This document shows, piece after piece, positions 47,351-55,314 of a stretch of 58,708 nt of DNA. The notes beneath the pieces are model-generated. The model saw nothing but the letters and a program-made list of their open reading frames with translations. It searched no databases and was not told the origin of the DNA. Within the stretch, counting starts at the first letter, position 1; every line of letters begins with the position of its first letter. A program made the translations under genes and the position numbers. Origin of the DNA: Bacteroidota bacterium (lineage in GTDB: Bacteria; Bacteroidota; Ignavibacteria; Ignavibacteriales; Melioribacteraceae); NCBI GenBank assembly GCA_018829205.1, contig JAHJUE010000026.1:1-58708 (forward strand). Direction: 5' to 3'.

Positions 47351-47645
47351 ATTCCAAATTCGACTTCTTAAAATTGCTGAAGAAGATTTTACAGATATCG
47401 TTTCATTTATCGAAGATGAAAATCCTACTGCAGCTGAAACAATCGCAAACAAAATTGAAAAGAACTTAGAACTTCTTTCTCAAAACCCAAAACTTGGTAG
47501 AATCCCGAGAGACGAAGAAATAAAAAATCTTGGTTACAGATATATAATTGTTCAAAACTATATTATTTTTTACACAATAGAAGAAAGAACTATTTTCATT
47601 CACAGAATCTTACACGGGGCCAGAAACTACAAGTCCATTTTATAA
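47337..47645 (+). CDS. RelE/ParE-family toxin
   Basis: 102 residues. ADDFTDIV-type start (AEEDFTDIVSFIEDENPTAA), then LSQNPKLGRIPRDEEIKNLG, and the C-terminal YIIFYTIEERTIFIHRILHG with the conserved Arg/His pattern of the fold. Members either cleave mRNA at the ribosome or inhibit gyrase; the type cannot be decided here. Confidence 0.9.
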   Translation: MPTNKFQIRLLKIAEEDFTDIVSFIEDENPTAAETIANKIEKNLELLSQNPKLGRIPRDEEIKNLGYRYIIVQNYIIFYTIEERTIFIHRILHGARNYKSIL

Positions 47646-47649
47646 TTTC

Positions 47650-47660
47650 AAAAACCATAT
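47650..47660. repeat. Right end of the inverted pair flanking the Phd/RelE unit
   Basis: AAAAACCATAT, the exact reverse complement of 47002-47012, 5 nt after the toxin stop. Next to it is AAGGGCGTT, the start of copy B. Confidence 0.7.
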
Positions 47661-47907
47661 AAGGGCGTTGCAAATAACCCGACACCCAGAGCTACACAGC
47701 GGCTTTGTCACAACTGCCGAGTCCGCCGCGGCGGATTGTAGCCACGTTTAACTTTCGTTGAAAACGTGGCGGTACTAATTATTTATTTCATACTAATTTA
47801 AAAGCCAACTTCAATAAAACACAATACTTAAGAATTTACCCGCCTAGCCTTTGGCGTATGAGGCCTGCAACTACCCGGCTTGACGAATCGGGTGTGTTGA
47901 TTTGCTT
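47661..47907. repeat. Cassette-type repeat, copy B
   Basis: About 250 bp with imperfectly complementary ends (GTTGCAAATAACCCGA near 47668 and TCGGGTGTGTTGATTTGC near 47888). It contains TCCGCCGCGGCGGA (47722-47735) and a hairpin GCCACGTTT/AAACGTGGC (47751-47769). It shares most of its right half with copy A. Confidence 0.8.
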
Positions 47908-47920
47908 GTTATATTGCCAA
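47908..47920. repeat. End of a 13-bp inverted pair flanking the PQQ-like gene
   Basis: GTTATATTGCCAA; its exact reverse complement TTGGCAATATAAC is at 49212-49224. It abuts the shared sequence TTGATTTGCTT of copy B and lies 8 nt from the gene's stop. Confidence 0.75.
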
Positions 47921-47928
47921 GAATAATT

Positions 47929-49170
47929 TTATATATCTTTAATAACAACAATACCCCAAGCTCGAAAAGTTGGGAATATTATTTTCCTATTATTTGTAAT
48001 TGCAGGTGATGCACCTAAAAGTCTTTCATCTTTTATTTCTAACTGCCAATTAAAATCACCATCACTACTGTATGATTTTACATAATGTTTTTTAGGAAGT
48101 GTTGTTGGGAATCCACCACCAGTAACTCCAATAAATATATTATTATTAATATCACTTATTAAAGGACTAACTATAAAACTTCCTTCCAAATTTATTTGCC
48201 ATCTTAATTCTCCTTCATGGTTTAGAGAATATAATTTTTGGCCTCCAAAATATATATGACCATTATAATCAATTGTTGGTTCTATATTATCCATTAGAAA
48301 TTCATCATCAAAATCAAAGACCCAATTCACTCTACCGCTAGAATTTAATGACACAAGACTATTATCTCCTGGCGTTGAATAACCTAATAATATGTAAAGA
48401 TTACCTTGGTTATCAACTATTGGAGAAGATAATATTGCTGTACTCCCATAAACCCAATCAATAGTTCTAGTTTTTACATTTACAGCTAAAACAGATACAT
48501 TTGTACCTTGAACATAAAGGTAATTCCCATCTGGTGAAAACGTTGGGGCTCCGTTAGCATCAGTTAAGAATCTTTCATCATATAATTCCCAAAGTAAATT
48601 CCCATTTGGACTTACAACAAACAATTTGTTTGATAATCCTATAAAATACAGATTACCTTCTTTGTCGATGTTAATACCAATATTAAATGAGCCATCGTTA
48701 GTAAACTTCCATTCAGTTTTAGCATCATCACTTAAGGCAAAAAGCGATCCCCCATAACCATTTGAAATATAAATAATATTATCTTTCCCTATAATAGGAG
48801 TACAAGGTGAATTTGCATCAATTTCTGCTTCCCAAATGATATCACCTATTAAATTGAATTTGTGCAGTTTGAAATTTATATACTGATCTGATATATATAT
48901 ATTATTATCATTGTCTAATACTAAACTTCCTTCTATTCCATATAAAGGTATTTTGTAGTCTAAAGCACCTAAAGATGGCCCAGGATATTTACTTCTTCCG
49001 GTAGATTGAGGATCATGGTGATTCATTGGCCATGGAGTATCTGCTAATGATGGCCAATTAATATTAATTTGTGGTGATGTGATTTCTATGTCATCTGGTT
49101 CATTTGTATTACAAGAAATGATCATATGTAAAATAATTAGAGCAACTAATATTTTTTTTGTCGAATTCAT
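47929..49170 (-). CDS. Lipoprotein with PQQ-like beta-propeller repeats
   Basis: 413 residues with a lipoprotein signal (VALIILHMIISCNTNEPDD, Cys20). The body consists of propeller blades of the type 'G.I.W.....S..I..DNNIYI..' (e.g. DNDNNIYISDQYINFKLHKF, VDNQGNLYILLGYSTPGDNS). Related domains act as scaffolds or as quinoprotein folds; no quinone-binding residues can be assigned. It is flanked by a unique 13-bp inverted pair, so it behaves like a cassette gene. Confidence 0.82.
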   Translation of the reverse strand: MNSTKKILVALIILHMIISCNTNEPDDIEITSPQININWPSLADTPWPMNHHDPQSTGRSKYPGPSLGALDYKIPLYGIEGSLVLDNDNNIYISDQYINFKLHKFNLIGDIIWEAEIDANSPCTPIIGKDNIIYISNGYGGSLFALSDDAKTEWKFTNDGSFNIGINIDKEGNLYFIGLSNKLFVVSPNGNLLWELYDERFLTDANGAPTFSPDGNYLYVQGTNVSVLAVNVKTRTIDWVYGSTAILSSPIVDNQGNLYILLGYSTPGDNSLVSLNSSGRVNWVFDFDDEFLMDNIEPTIDYNGHIYFGGQKLYSLNHEGELRWQINLEGSFIVSPLISDINNNIFIGVTGGGFPTTLPKKHYVKSYSSDGDFNWQLEIKDERLLGASPAITNNRKIIFPTFRAWGIVVIKDI

Positions 49171-49211
49171 GCAATTCTATAATTATGAGAACACTTTATC
49201 ACGAATATATG

Positions 49212-49224
49212 TTGGCAATATAAC
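49212..49224. repeat. Other end of the inverted pair flanking the PQQ-like gene
   Basis: TTGGCAATATAAC, the exact reverse complement of 47908-47920, 42 nt upstream of the gene's start on the minus strand. Confidence 0.75.
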
Positions 49225-49268
49225 TATATATTATATTGATCTATTCTCCGGAAGACGGGAAGTCCGCA

Positions 49269-49284
49269 ATCCGCCGCGGCGGAT
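49269..49284. repeat. G+C-rich palindrome (third copy)
   Basis: ATCCGCCGCGGCGGAT, identical to 46002-46017; a 14-nt copy is at 47722-47735. All lie in gene-free parts of the accessory zone. Confidence 0.85.
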
Positions 49285-49317
49285 ATAACCGAGTATTTTA
49301 CAGAAGGGGAACAGTTT

Positions 49318-49743
49318 CTAATTTATCTTTTTGTAAAATCCCATATAACCGTCAATCATACCGTCCCACATTTCTAATGTGTCGTTTTTTATTTGCGCGT
49401 AATTAAATTCAGTATTAAAAATATAATCATAAGTAATCACTTCCGAATATGTTATTTTATCAAGGTTGTGCTGCGATTCATCAACCCTGTATTTTGCGAT
49501 TACTTTTAATGTATCGTTCCTAAATTTTCTGAATACACCTTGACTGTCAAAATTTATTTTTATAGTCGTTCCTTCTTCCGGCGTAATAACTCTCGGAAAA
49601 ATACCGCCAACAGTTCGAAACCAGGACCAGCTTCCTTGATATTTTGCGGTTAAACTTTCAGTTGGATTCTCTTCAGAACAATTAAACATAAATACAAAGA
49701 AAAAAATAAAGATAATATGTAAATAATTAGTTCTAATTTTCAT
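49318..49743 (-). CDS. Small lipoprotein of unknown function
   Basis: 141 residues. Hydrophobic signal then FVFMFNCSEENPTESL, giving a lipid-modified Cys. The body (KYQGSWSWFRTVGGIFPRVI, YRVDESQHNLDKITYSE) reads like a lipocalin-style beta protein of Bacteroidota, with a final NDTLEMWDGMIDGY. Function not recognised. Confidence 0.7.
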   Translation of the reverse strand: MKIRTNYLHIIFIFFFVFMFNCSEENPTESLTAKYQGSWSWFRTVGGIFPRVITPEEGTTIKINFDSQGVFRKFRNDTLKVIAKYRVDESQHNLDKITYSEVITYDYIFNTEFNYAQIKNDTLEMWDGMIDGYMGFYKKIN

Positions 49744-49846
49744 TTTAGATTATTTTCCAGGCAGTAGAAAAAAAATCTTCATTTGTAAAATAAGTTATAT
49801 TACGTCTTTCAACTGAATTTGTTATTGAATTCCTTTTAATCGTATG

Positions 49847-50887
49847 TTATAATTTTTTTTTACTTCTTAATAATTTTACAATACGATTATAAACTATCTC
49901 CGCTAAATTCCAGGTATATCCGTCAAAATTTGTTGTATTTACAAACTGAATGACAACTGCGTCAATGTCTTTGTAGTATTTGGCAATACTCTGATAACCC
50001 GGCACCAGACCTGTATGTTCGTACACATAAATGGAGGAATAAATTTCCTGTTCTCCTTTATCAAACAAAGAACCATCGTTTAAAGCGCGCAGAAATATTC
50101 CTACATCTTCTGCTGTCGCTATCATTGAGCCGTAATCAGCTGTCTTTATATCATCCTCAATGCCAACATAGTAACCGCTCATCAAACTGTCTATATTTAT
50201 TTCACTAAGCGAACCATAGGTTTTATTCAGCTTAAGCGGGGATAAAATTTCTTCCTTGATGTATTGAAATTCGCTGTAACCCAAAACCTTTTTAATAATT
50301 TCAGATATCAGTAAATAATTCGTGTTAGAATATTCATAGTCTTCACCCGGTTCAAAGTTGGCTGGTAAATCAAGTATTAATTCAAGCGCTTCATTACTGC
50401 TTTTGGGCGGGTTTATCCAAAAATTCGGAGTGTCAGTTAAATTGGGAATGCCGCTTCTGTGCTGCACCATCATTTCTAAAGTGATTTTTTCTGCATTTTC
50501 AATTCTTTCCGCAAGTTCCGGAAAGTAATCGGCGAGCTTTTTATTCAAAGACAATCGTTTGTCATTTGCCAATTTAGCAATGGCAACTGCATCATACAAC
50601 TTTCCAATGCTTGCAATCTTGAAAAAGGCTTGCGGGTAGGCTGGTATTTTATTTTTTCTGTCATGCCAACCGGCTGTATAAAATGCGGGCGGCTCTCCAG
50701 ATTGATCCACATAAACAATAATTCCATCAAATCCATGGCTTATTGCTTCGTTTACTTGCTCTTGAACCGTATCCGGCAGCGGTAATATCCATGCCCATAT
50801 CAGTATCCACGGTACAAAGAACAATGAGATTATGGTTGATATAAGCAATACTATTCTGACTATTCGTTTTGTTTGTTTGTTTGGCAT
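49847..50887 (-). CDS. Membrane-anchored serine hydrolase (beta-lactamase / class C PBP family)
   Basis: 346 residues. One N-terminal transmembrane segment (IVLLISTIISLFFVPWILIW), then the SxxK nucleophile motif KIASIGKLYD, the YxN motif in YEYSNTNYLLI, and HTG (YEHTGLVPGYQ). The family includes D-amino-acid peptidases, esterases and beta-lactamases; this member is probably a periplasmic hydrolase of unknown substrate. Confidence 0.9.
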   Translation of the reverse strand: MPNKQTKRIVRIVLLISTIISLFFVPWILIWAWILPLPDTVQEQVNEAISHGFDGIIVYVDQSGEPPAFYTAGWHDRKNKIPAYPQAFFKIASIGKLYDAVAIAKLANDKRLSLNKKLADYFPELAERIENAEKITLEMMVQHRSGIPNLTDTPNFWINPPKSSNEALELILDLPANFEPGEDYEYSNTNYLLISEIIKKVLGYSEFQYIKEEILSPLKLNKTYGSLSEINIDSLMSGYYVGIEDDIKTADYGSMIATAEDVGIFLRALNDGSLFDKGEQEIYSSIYVYEHTGLVPGYQSIAKYYKDIDAVVIQFVNTTNFDGYTWNLAEIVYNRIVKLLRSKKKL

Positions 50888-51554
50888 AATGTTATGTATT
50901 TTTTAAGAAGATGCACTTTTATAAAATTGCTCATAATATGATAAGCATATAACGATTTAATACACAAAATCGTTAATTAAAAAAAATTTCCCATACAGTA
51001 ATTCATTATCTACAAATAATCACTACCATTATAAATTCAACGTAACTAATTTTAGTTCGAAAATAGTTAAATCACATCCCATCAGCAACTAATTTAATTG
51101 CGGCTAATACGGATAAACAATCGCATTAAAATTTATCATAAATAAAATAAATATTTACCCGTCAATTTTGATAGTTCTTTTGAAACTGTTTACAAAAAAA
51201 TTGATAAATATTATTCAAGTATACAGCAAGGAATCAACAAGTAAGCTGCAAGTAATCAACAAGCAATATATAATGTAACTACGTAATAACTGCGGGATAG
51301 GTAGGTGATTTTTCCGGGAAAAGTACGGGATTTGTCCGGGTTAGTTGTAAACAGACAGAACAAATTTAGTAATGAACTACATGAGATACTATTGCGAAAC
51401 GATTTATTATTTTTTTATTAAATGGTAAAAGAAAAATAAAAATATAATAAGATTAAATTAAAAATCGGGTGTATTTAAAAATACATCTAATAAAATGAAT
51501 TTGATAATTATGTTGCCTGCGAATAAATAAGCGACAATTTCAACGGAGGCAATA
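50888..51554. other. 667-nt gene-free region
   Basis: A+T-rich. It contains an inverted repeat AACGATTT (50951-50958)/AAATCGTT (50967-50974) and a twice-occurring AATCAACAAG (near 51232 and 51254). A G-rich patch with GTACGGGATTTGTCCGGG lies near 51322. No gene is apparent. Confidence 0.5.
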
Positions 51555-52241
51555 TTGGCAAAAGTAAAAACAAATATACTGGGAAACTTAAGCGGACGTA
51601 TCGGCAACGTTTCGGCGCGTATTATAAACGGGATAACGCAGATAGCCGCGCGTCCGGCTTCATTTAAAATTAACCGTTCGGAAAAAGCGGCCGCCGCCCG
51701 TGCCGTATTCGCTGCGACAATATGTTTTACTAAAGCTATTCTTTCGAACCCGGATTTAAAAGAGGTTTGGCTTAAGGCGAAATTAAAAGGTAAATACCTG
51801 CGCAGCAGTATGTTCAAATACAATTGTTACTTTTTTGAAGACGCTAAACCTACAGTATTAAATGTTATTACTCCCGACGGATTTTCTCTTTCTGTACGGG
51901 ATGTTACATTTAATGAAAACAGTATTGATATAAATCTCGATGAATTTAGTTCATTAACATCATTTACAACCAATGAGGTAAATATATCATTTGTCTGTTT
52001 AAGAGCTTTTTATAATCCGTTTAATAAATATAAAGACCCGATAAAAATTATTGTTATGACAAAAGAAATACCGGGATTTAATTTTAAAATTCCGTTTATC
52101 ATATCATTCCCGGTTAATTTTTCTCAAAAAGATTTGTCGTCGTTGTACGCAAATAGTATAATTTATTTGACGGCAATTACTAAAAACGCGGCAGGGGAAA
52201 CAATTAAATGCTCTTCAACTTATGCTCGCAATATAGAATAA
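51555..52241 (+). CDS. Uncharacterised protein with SGRIGNV-type N-terminus
   Basis: 228 residues starting with TTG, with GGAGG 5 nt upstream. The opening ILGNLSGRIGNVSARIINGI and the later RPASFKINRSEKAAAARAVF resemble the N-terminus of a Bacteroidota family (DUF6266-like), but I am not certain. No signal peptide or membrane segment. The last 150 residues look beta-rich (VISFPVNFSQ-type segments) with no catalytic motif. Confidence 0.65.
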   Translation: MAKVKTNILGNLSGRIGNVSARIINGITQIAARPASFKINRSEKAAAARAVFAATICFTKAILSNPDLKEVWLKAKLKGKYLRSSMFKYNCYFFEDAKPTVLNVITPDGFSLSVRDVTFNENSIDINLDEFSSLTSFTTNEVNISFVCLRAFYNPFNKYKDPIKIIVMTKEIPGFNFKIPFIISFPVNFSQKDLSSLYANSIIYLTAITKNAAGETIKCSSTYARNIE

Positions 52242-52542
52242 AGGGAATTCAATTATAAATTACAAATTACAGATTGCAGATTGCAGATTGCAAATTAAAA
52301 ATTTACGTAAACTAATTTTTGTCTTGAGTATTTTTTGTCATGAATGTAAGTCTATAGAATGATAATTTATTTGTTATCTTATCAAAAAAGTTTTAATGAA
52401 AGAGTATTCATTTATTAACATGCTTGCTAAATACGGAATTAAAGTTTTGCGCAAACAATGATTATCTAACTTAATGCTTCTTTCTGTTCGGTTAAAATGA
52501 TATTTTTAAACACAATTATTTTGAAAATGAAGCGGGGAAAAA
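52242..52542. other. Gene-free region with a 7-nt tandem repeat
   Basis: Seven 7-nt units of the type TGCAGAT/TACAAAT run from 52254 to 52302. The rest is A+T-rich, must hold the promoter of the S9 peptidase gene, and shows nothing else. Confidence 0.7.
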
Positions 52543-55089
52543 ATGTTAAACAAATTATTGAATGCTTTCTTTGTAATTTTATTATTCTTTTCAATTAGTA
52601 TCCTAGCTGAGGGTAAAAAAGAAACATTAAATATTAATGATGTTTTAGTTTTAGGTCCAATCGAATCAAAAGTCCCGGCATTCGGTGATGAAGTAAAATT
52701 TTACTCCGAACTGGTAAAGTTCGAAAGTATTGATATCACAGACTTAATGCCTGCAGAAAACGATTTATTCCATTTAGAGAAGAACACAACTTTAAAGTGG
52801 ACCAAAAAAAATATTGAAGAACTTGAATTTTCGGGTAAAGGCAATACAATTTATCTAGCTGTGTATGTAAGCGCCGACAGATTTGTAAAAGCTAAATTGA
52901 ATATTAAATCAGCGAATCTTATTAATGTTTATTATGACGGTTTTTCAATTGAAACTAAGACCGAAGAAGGGAAAAAGGAACTTTCTAAAGAATTGTTAAT
53001 TGAAAACGGAAAACATATTATTTTGTTAAAAGTTATAAACGCTTCACAAGAAAACGGCGATTGGGAAACTGAAATGTCTTTAAGTATGTCGGAGCCTTTC
53101 ACAAAAGAGAATATAAAATTATCTGTTTCTCCCGAACGCGCCACGGCAATTAAGGAACTTCTTGATAATCCAAAACTAGGAAATGTTTCTATTTCAGCCG
53201 ACGGCATGACTGCCGCGGTGCAGATTTCCAAAAGAACAAAAGCAAAAGACAAAGATGAAAAATGGTTTGAATTATATAATGTAAAGGACGGGAAAATAAT
53301 TAAAACCTACCGCGGAGGTATGAGCGTTAATCAGATCAGCTGGTCGCCGGCCGAGAATAAATTCGCTTATACAACCGTTAGCGGCGATAAAACAACTATA
53401 TGGATTGTCGATCTAAATAATAATTCCAACATACCGCTTCTTACGGATATAAATAATTTTATAGGATTCCAATGGTCGCCTGATGGTTCTTTTTTAATTT
53501 ATACGGCTTCTGAAAAATCTAATAAAAGAGAAAACGATTTATTCAAATATGAAAAAGTACAGGATAGATGGCCTGAAGCTAATGATAAAAATTATTTATA
53601 TAAAGTAGATTTGCCTGAAGGAATTGTAACTAAACTTACCGGCGGCGATGTTTCTTCAGATTTGGTTGCGATTAGCCCCGACGGTAAAAAAATAATTTTT
53701 ACGCAAATTGAATTCGGCGTTAAGGAAAGACCGTATCAGAATATCAAAGATTATATTCTTGATCTCGAAACCATGAAGTATGAATTGATGCTAGAGGGAA
53801 ATTTTTTAGGCAATGTATATTTTTCTCCCGACGGCCAAAAGCTGCTTGTTGAGGGGGGAAGTTCTTTGTTTAACAACCTTGGCGTAAATGTAAATGATGG
53901 AGTTTTACCGAGTGATTTTGATACTCAAGCGTATATTTATGATCTGCGCACAAAAGAAGCTGAGCCTATTACTAAAAACTTTGACCCGGAAATTAATTCA
54001 TCATTTTGGGTAAATGACAGTACAATTTATTTTAAGACAACGGCTAAATCATTCTCACATTTATATAAATATGATATAACTAAAAAATCATTTTCATTAA
54101 TAAATCTGGAATCTGAAGTATTGCACCAGATTTCATTTTCCGATAACGGAGATAACGCTGTATTTACATCCTCAAGTTCAAATGTGCCTAAAAAAGCTTT
54201 CACAATTAATTTAAGCTCAGGCAGCTTAAAATTATTAAGCTTTCCCGAAGAAGTAGAATACAGCAAGATTAAATTAGGCGAAGTAAATGATTGGGATTTT
54301 ATTTCCGAAGCGGGAAGAACGGTTCAAGGCAGGGTTTATTATCCACCTTTCTTCGATTCTAATAAAACATATCCGGCAATTGTTTATTATTACGGCGGTA
54401 CAAGTCCGGTTGAAAGAAATTTTGAAGGAAGATATCCGTTTAATATTTATACCGCTAACGGATATGTTGTTTACGTACTGCAGCCTACAGGCGCAAACGG
54501 TTACGGACAGAATAATTCAGCCGTAAATGTAAATGATTGGGGAAAGGTAACCGCAGCCGAAGTAATTGAAGGCACTAAAAAATTTATTGAAGCTCATAAA
54601 TTCATCGATTCCCAAAAAGTAGGATGTATGGGCGCATCGTACGGCGGTTTCTTGACTCAAAATGTAATTACAAAAACGGATATATTCTCCGCTGCGATTT
54701 CTCACGCCGGAATCAGTATATTAACAAGTTATTGGGGAGAGGGTTATTGGGGAATGTGGTTTAACGCAGTAGCGGCCGCGAACAGTTTCCCGTGGAATAG
54801 AAAGGATATTTATGTTGATCACAGTCCGATTTATAATGCCGATAAAATCACAACGCCGTTATTATTGCTTCACGGAAACATTGACCCAAATGTTCCATTA
54901 GGCGAAAGCTGGACAATGTACACGGCTCTTAAAATTCTCGGCAAGGATGTGGAATTAATTGAGATCAATAAACAAGAACATTGGGTTATGGAATACAACA
55001 AAAGAACAAAATGGACTAAAACAATTCTGGCTTATTTTGATAAATATCTTAAAAATCAGCCTGAATGGTGGAATGAATTATATAAATAA
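52543..55089 (+). CDS. Prolyl-oligopeptidase family (S9) serine peptidase
   Basis: 848 residues: signal peptide (FFVILLFFSISILAEG), an N-terminal carbohydrate-type beta region, a TolB/WD-like propeller (SISADGMTAAVQISK, VAISPDGKKIIFTQ, VYFSPDGQKLLVEGG) and a C-terminal alpha/beta-hydrolase domain. Catalytic triad: Ser699 in GASYGGF, Asp781 in HGNIDPNVP, His813 in EHWVMEY. Probably a periplasmic or surface dipeptidyl- or acylaminoacyl-peptidase used for peptide scavenging. Confidence 0.93.
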   Translation: MLNKLLNAFFVILLFFSISILAEGKKETLNINDVLVLGPIESKVPAFGDEVKFYSELVKFESIDITDLMPAENDLFHLEKNTTLKWTKKNIEELEFSGKGNTIYLAVYVSADRFVKAKLNIKSANLINVYYDGFSIETKTEEGKKELSKELLIENGKHIILLKVINASQENGDWETEMSLSMSEPFTKENIKLSVSPERATAIKELLDNPKLGNVSISADGMTAAVQISKRTKAKDKDEKWFELYNVKDGKIIKTYRGGMSVNQISWSPAENKFAYTTVSGDKTTIWIVDLNNNSNIPLLTDINNFIGFQWSPDGSFLIYTASEKSNKRENDLFKYEKVQDRWPEANDKNYLYKVDLPEGIVTKLTGGDVSSDLVAISPDGKKIIFTQIEFGVKERPYQNIKDYILDLETMKYELMLEGNFLGNVYFSPDGQKLLVEGGSSLFNNLGVNVNDGVLPSDFDTQAYIYDLRTKEAEPITKNFDPEINSSFWVNDSTIYFKTTAKSFSHLYKYDITKKSFSLINLESEVLHQISFSDNGDNAVFTSSSSNVPKKAFTINLSSGSLKLLSFPEEVEYSKIKLGEVNDWDFISEAGRTVQGRVYYPPFFDSNKTYPAIVYYYGGTSPVERNFEGRYPFNIYTANGYVVYVLQPTGANGYGQNNSAVNVNDWGKVTAAEVIEGTKKFIEAHKFIDSQKVGCMGASYGGFLTQNVITKTDIFSAAISHAGISILTSYWGEGYWGMWFNAVAAANSFPWNRKDIYVDHSPIYNADKITTPLLLLHGNIDPNVPLGESWTMYTALKILGKDVELIEINKQEHWVMEYNKRTKWTKTILAYFDKYLKNQPEWWNELYK

Positions 55090-55110
55090 TCATTAAAATA
55101 AATTTCACTT

Positions 55111-55141
55111 AAAAAAAGCATGTTTTACATGCTTTTTTTTT
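55111..55141 (+). terminator. Terminator of the S9 peptidase gene
   Basis: AAAAAAAGCATG, loop TTTTA, CATGCTTTTTTTT; eight T follow the stem. Confidence 0.9.
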
Positions 55142-55314
55142 GCCTAATTATAAACTCATTAAAATTAATTCCGATAGTCTATATAAGTTTGCAGGTCTTA
55201 TTATCTTTTTAACTTAATTCATAAAATAAAAAGTAGTTAAAATTTATATGGAAAGTATAAAAAAGTAAAAACGAGAAAAATTTAGATATAGATAGATATA
55301 AATTAGAGGACAAT

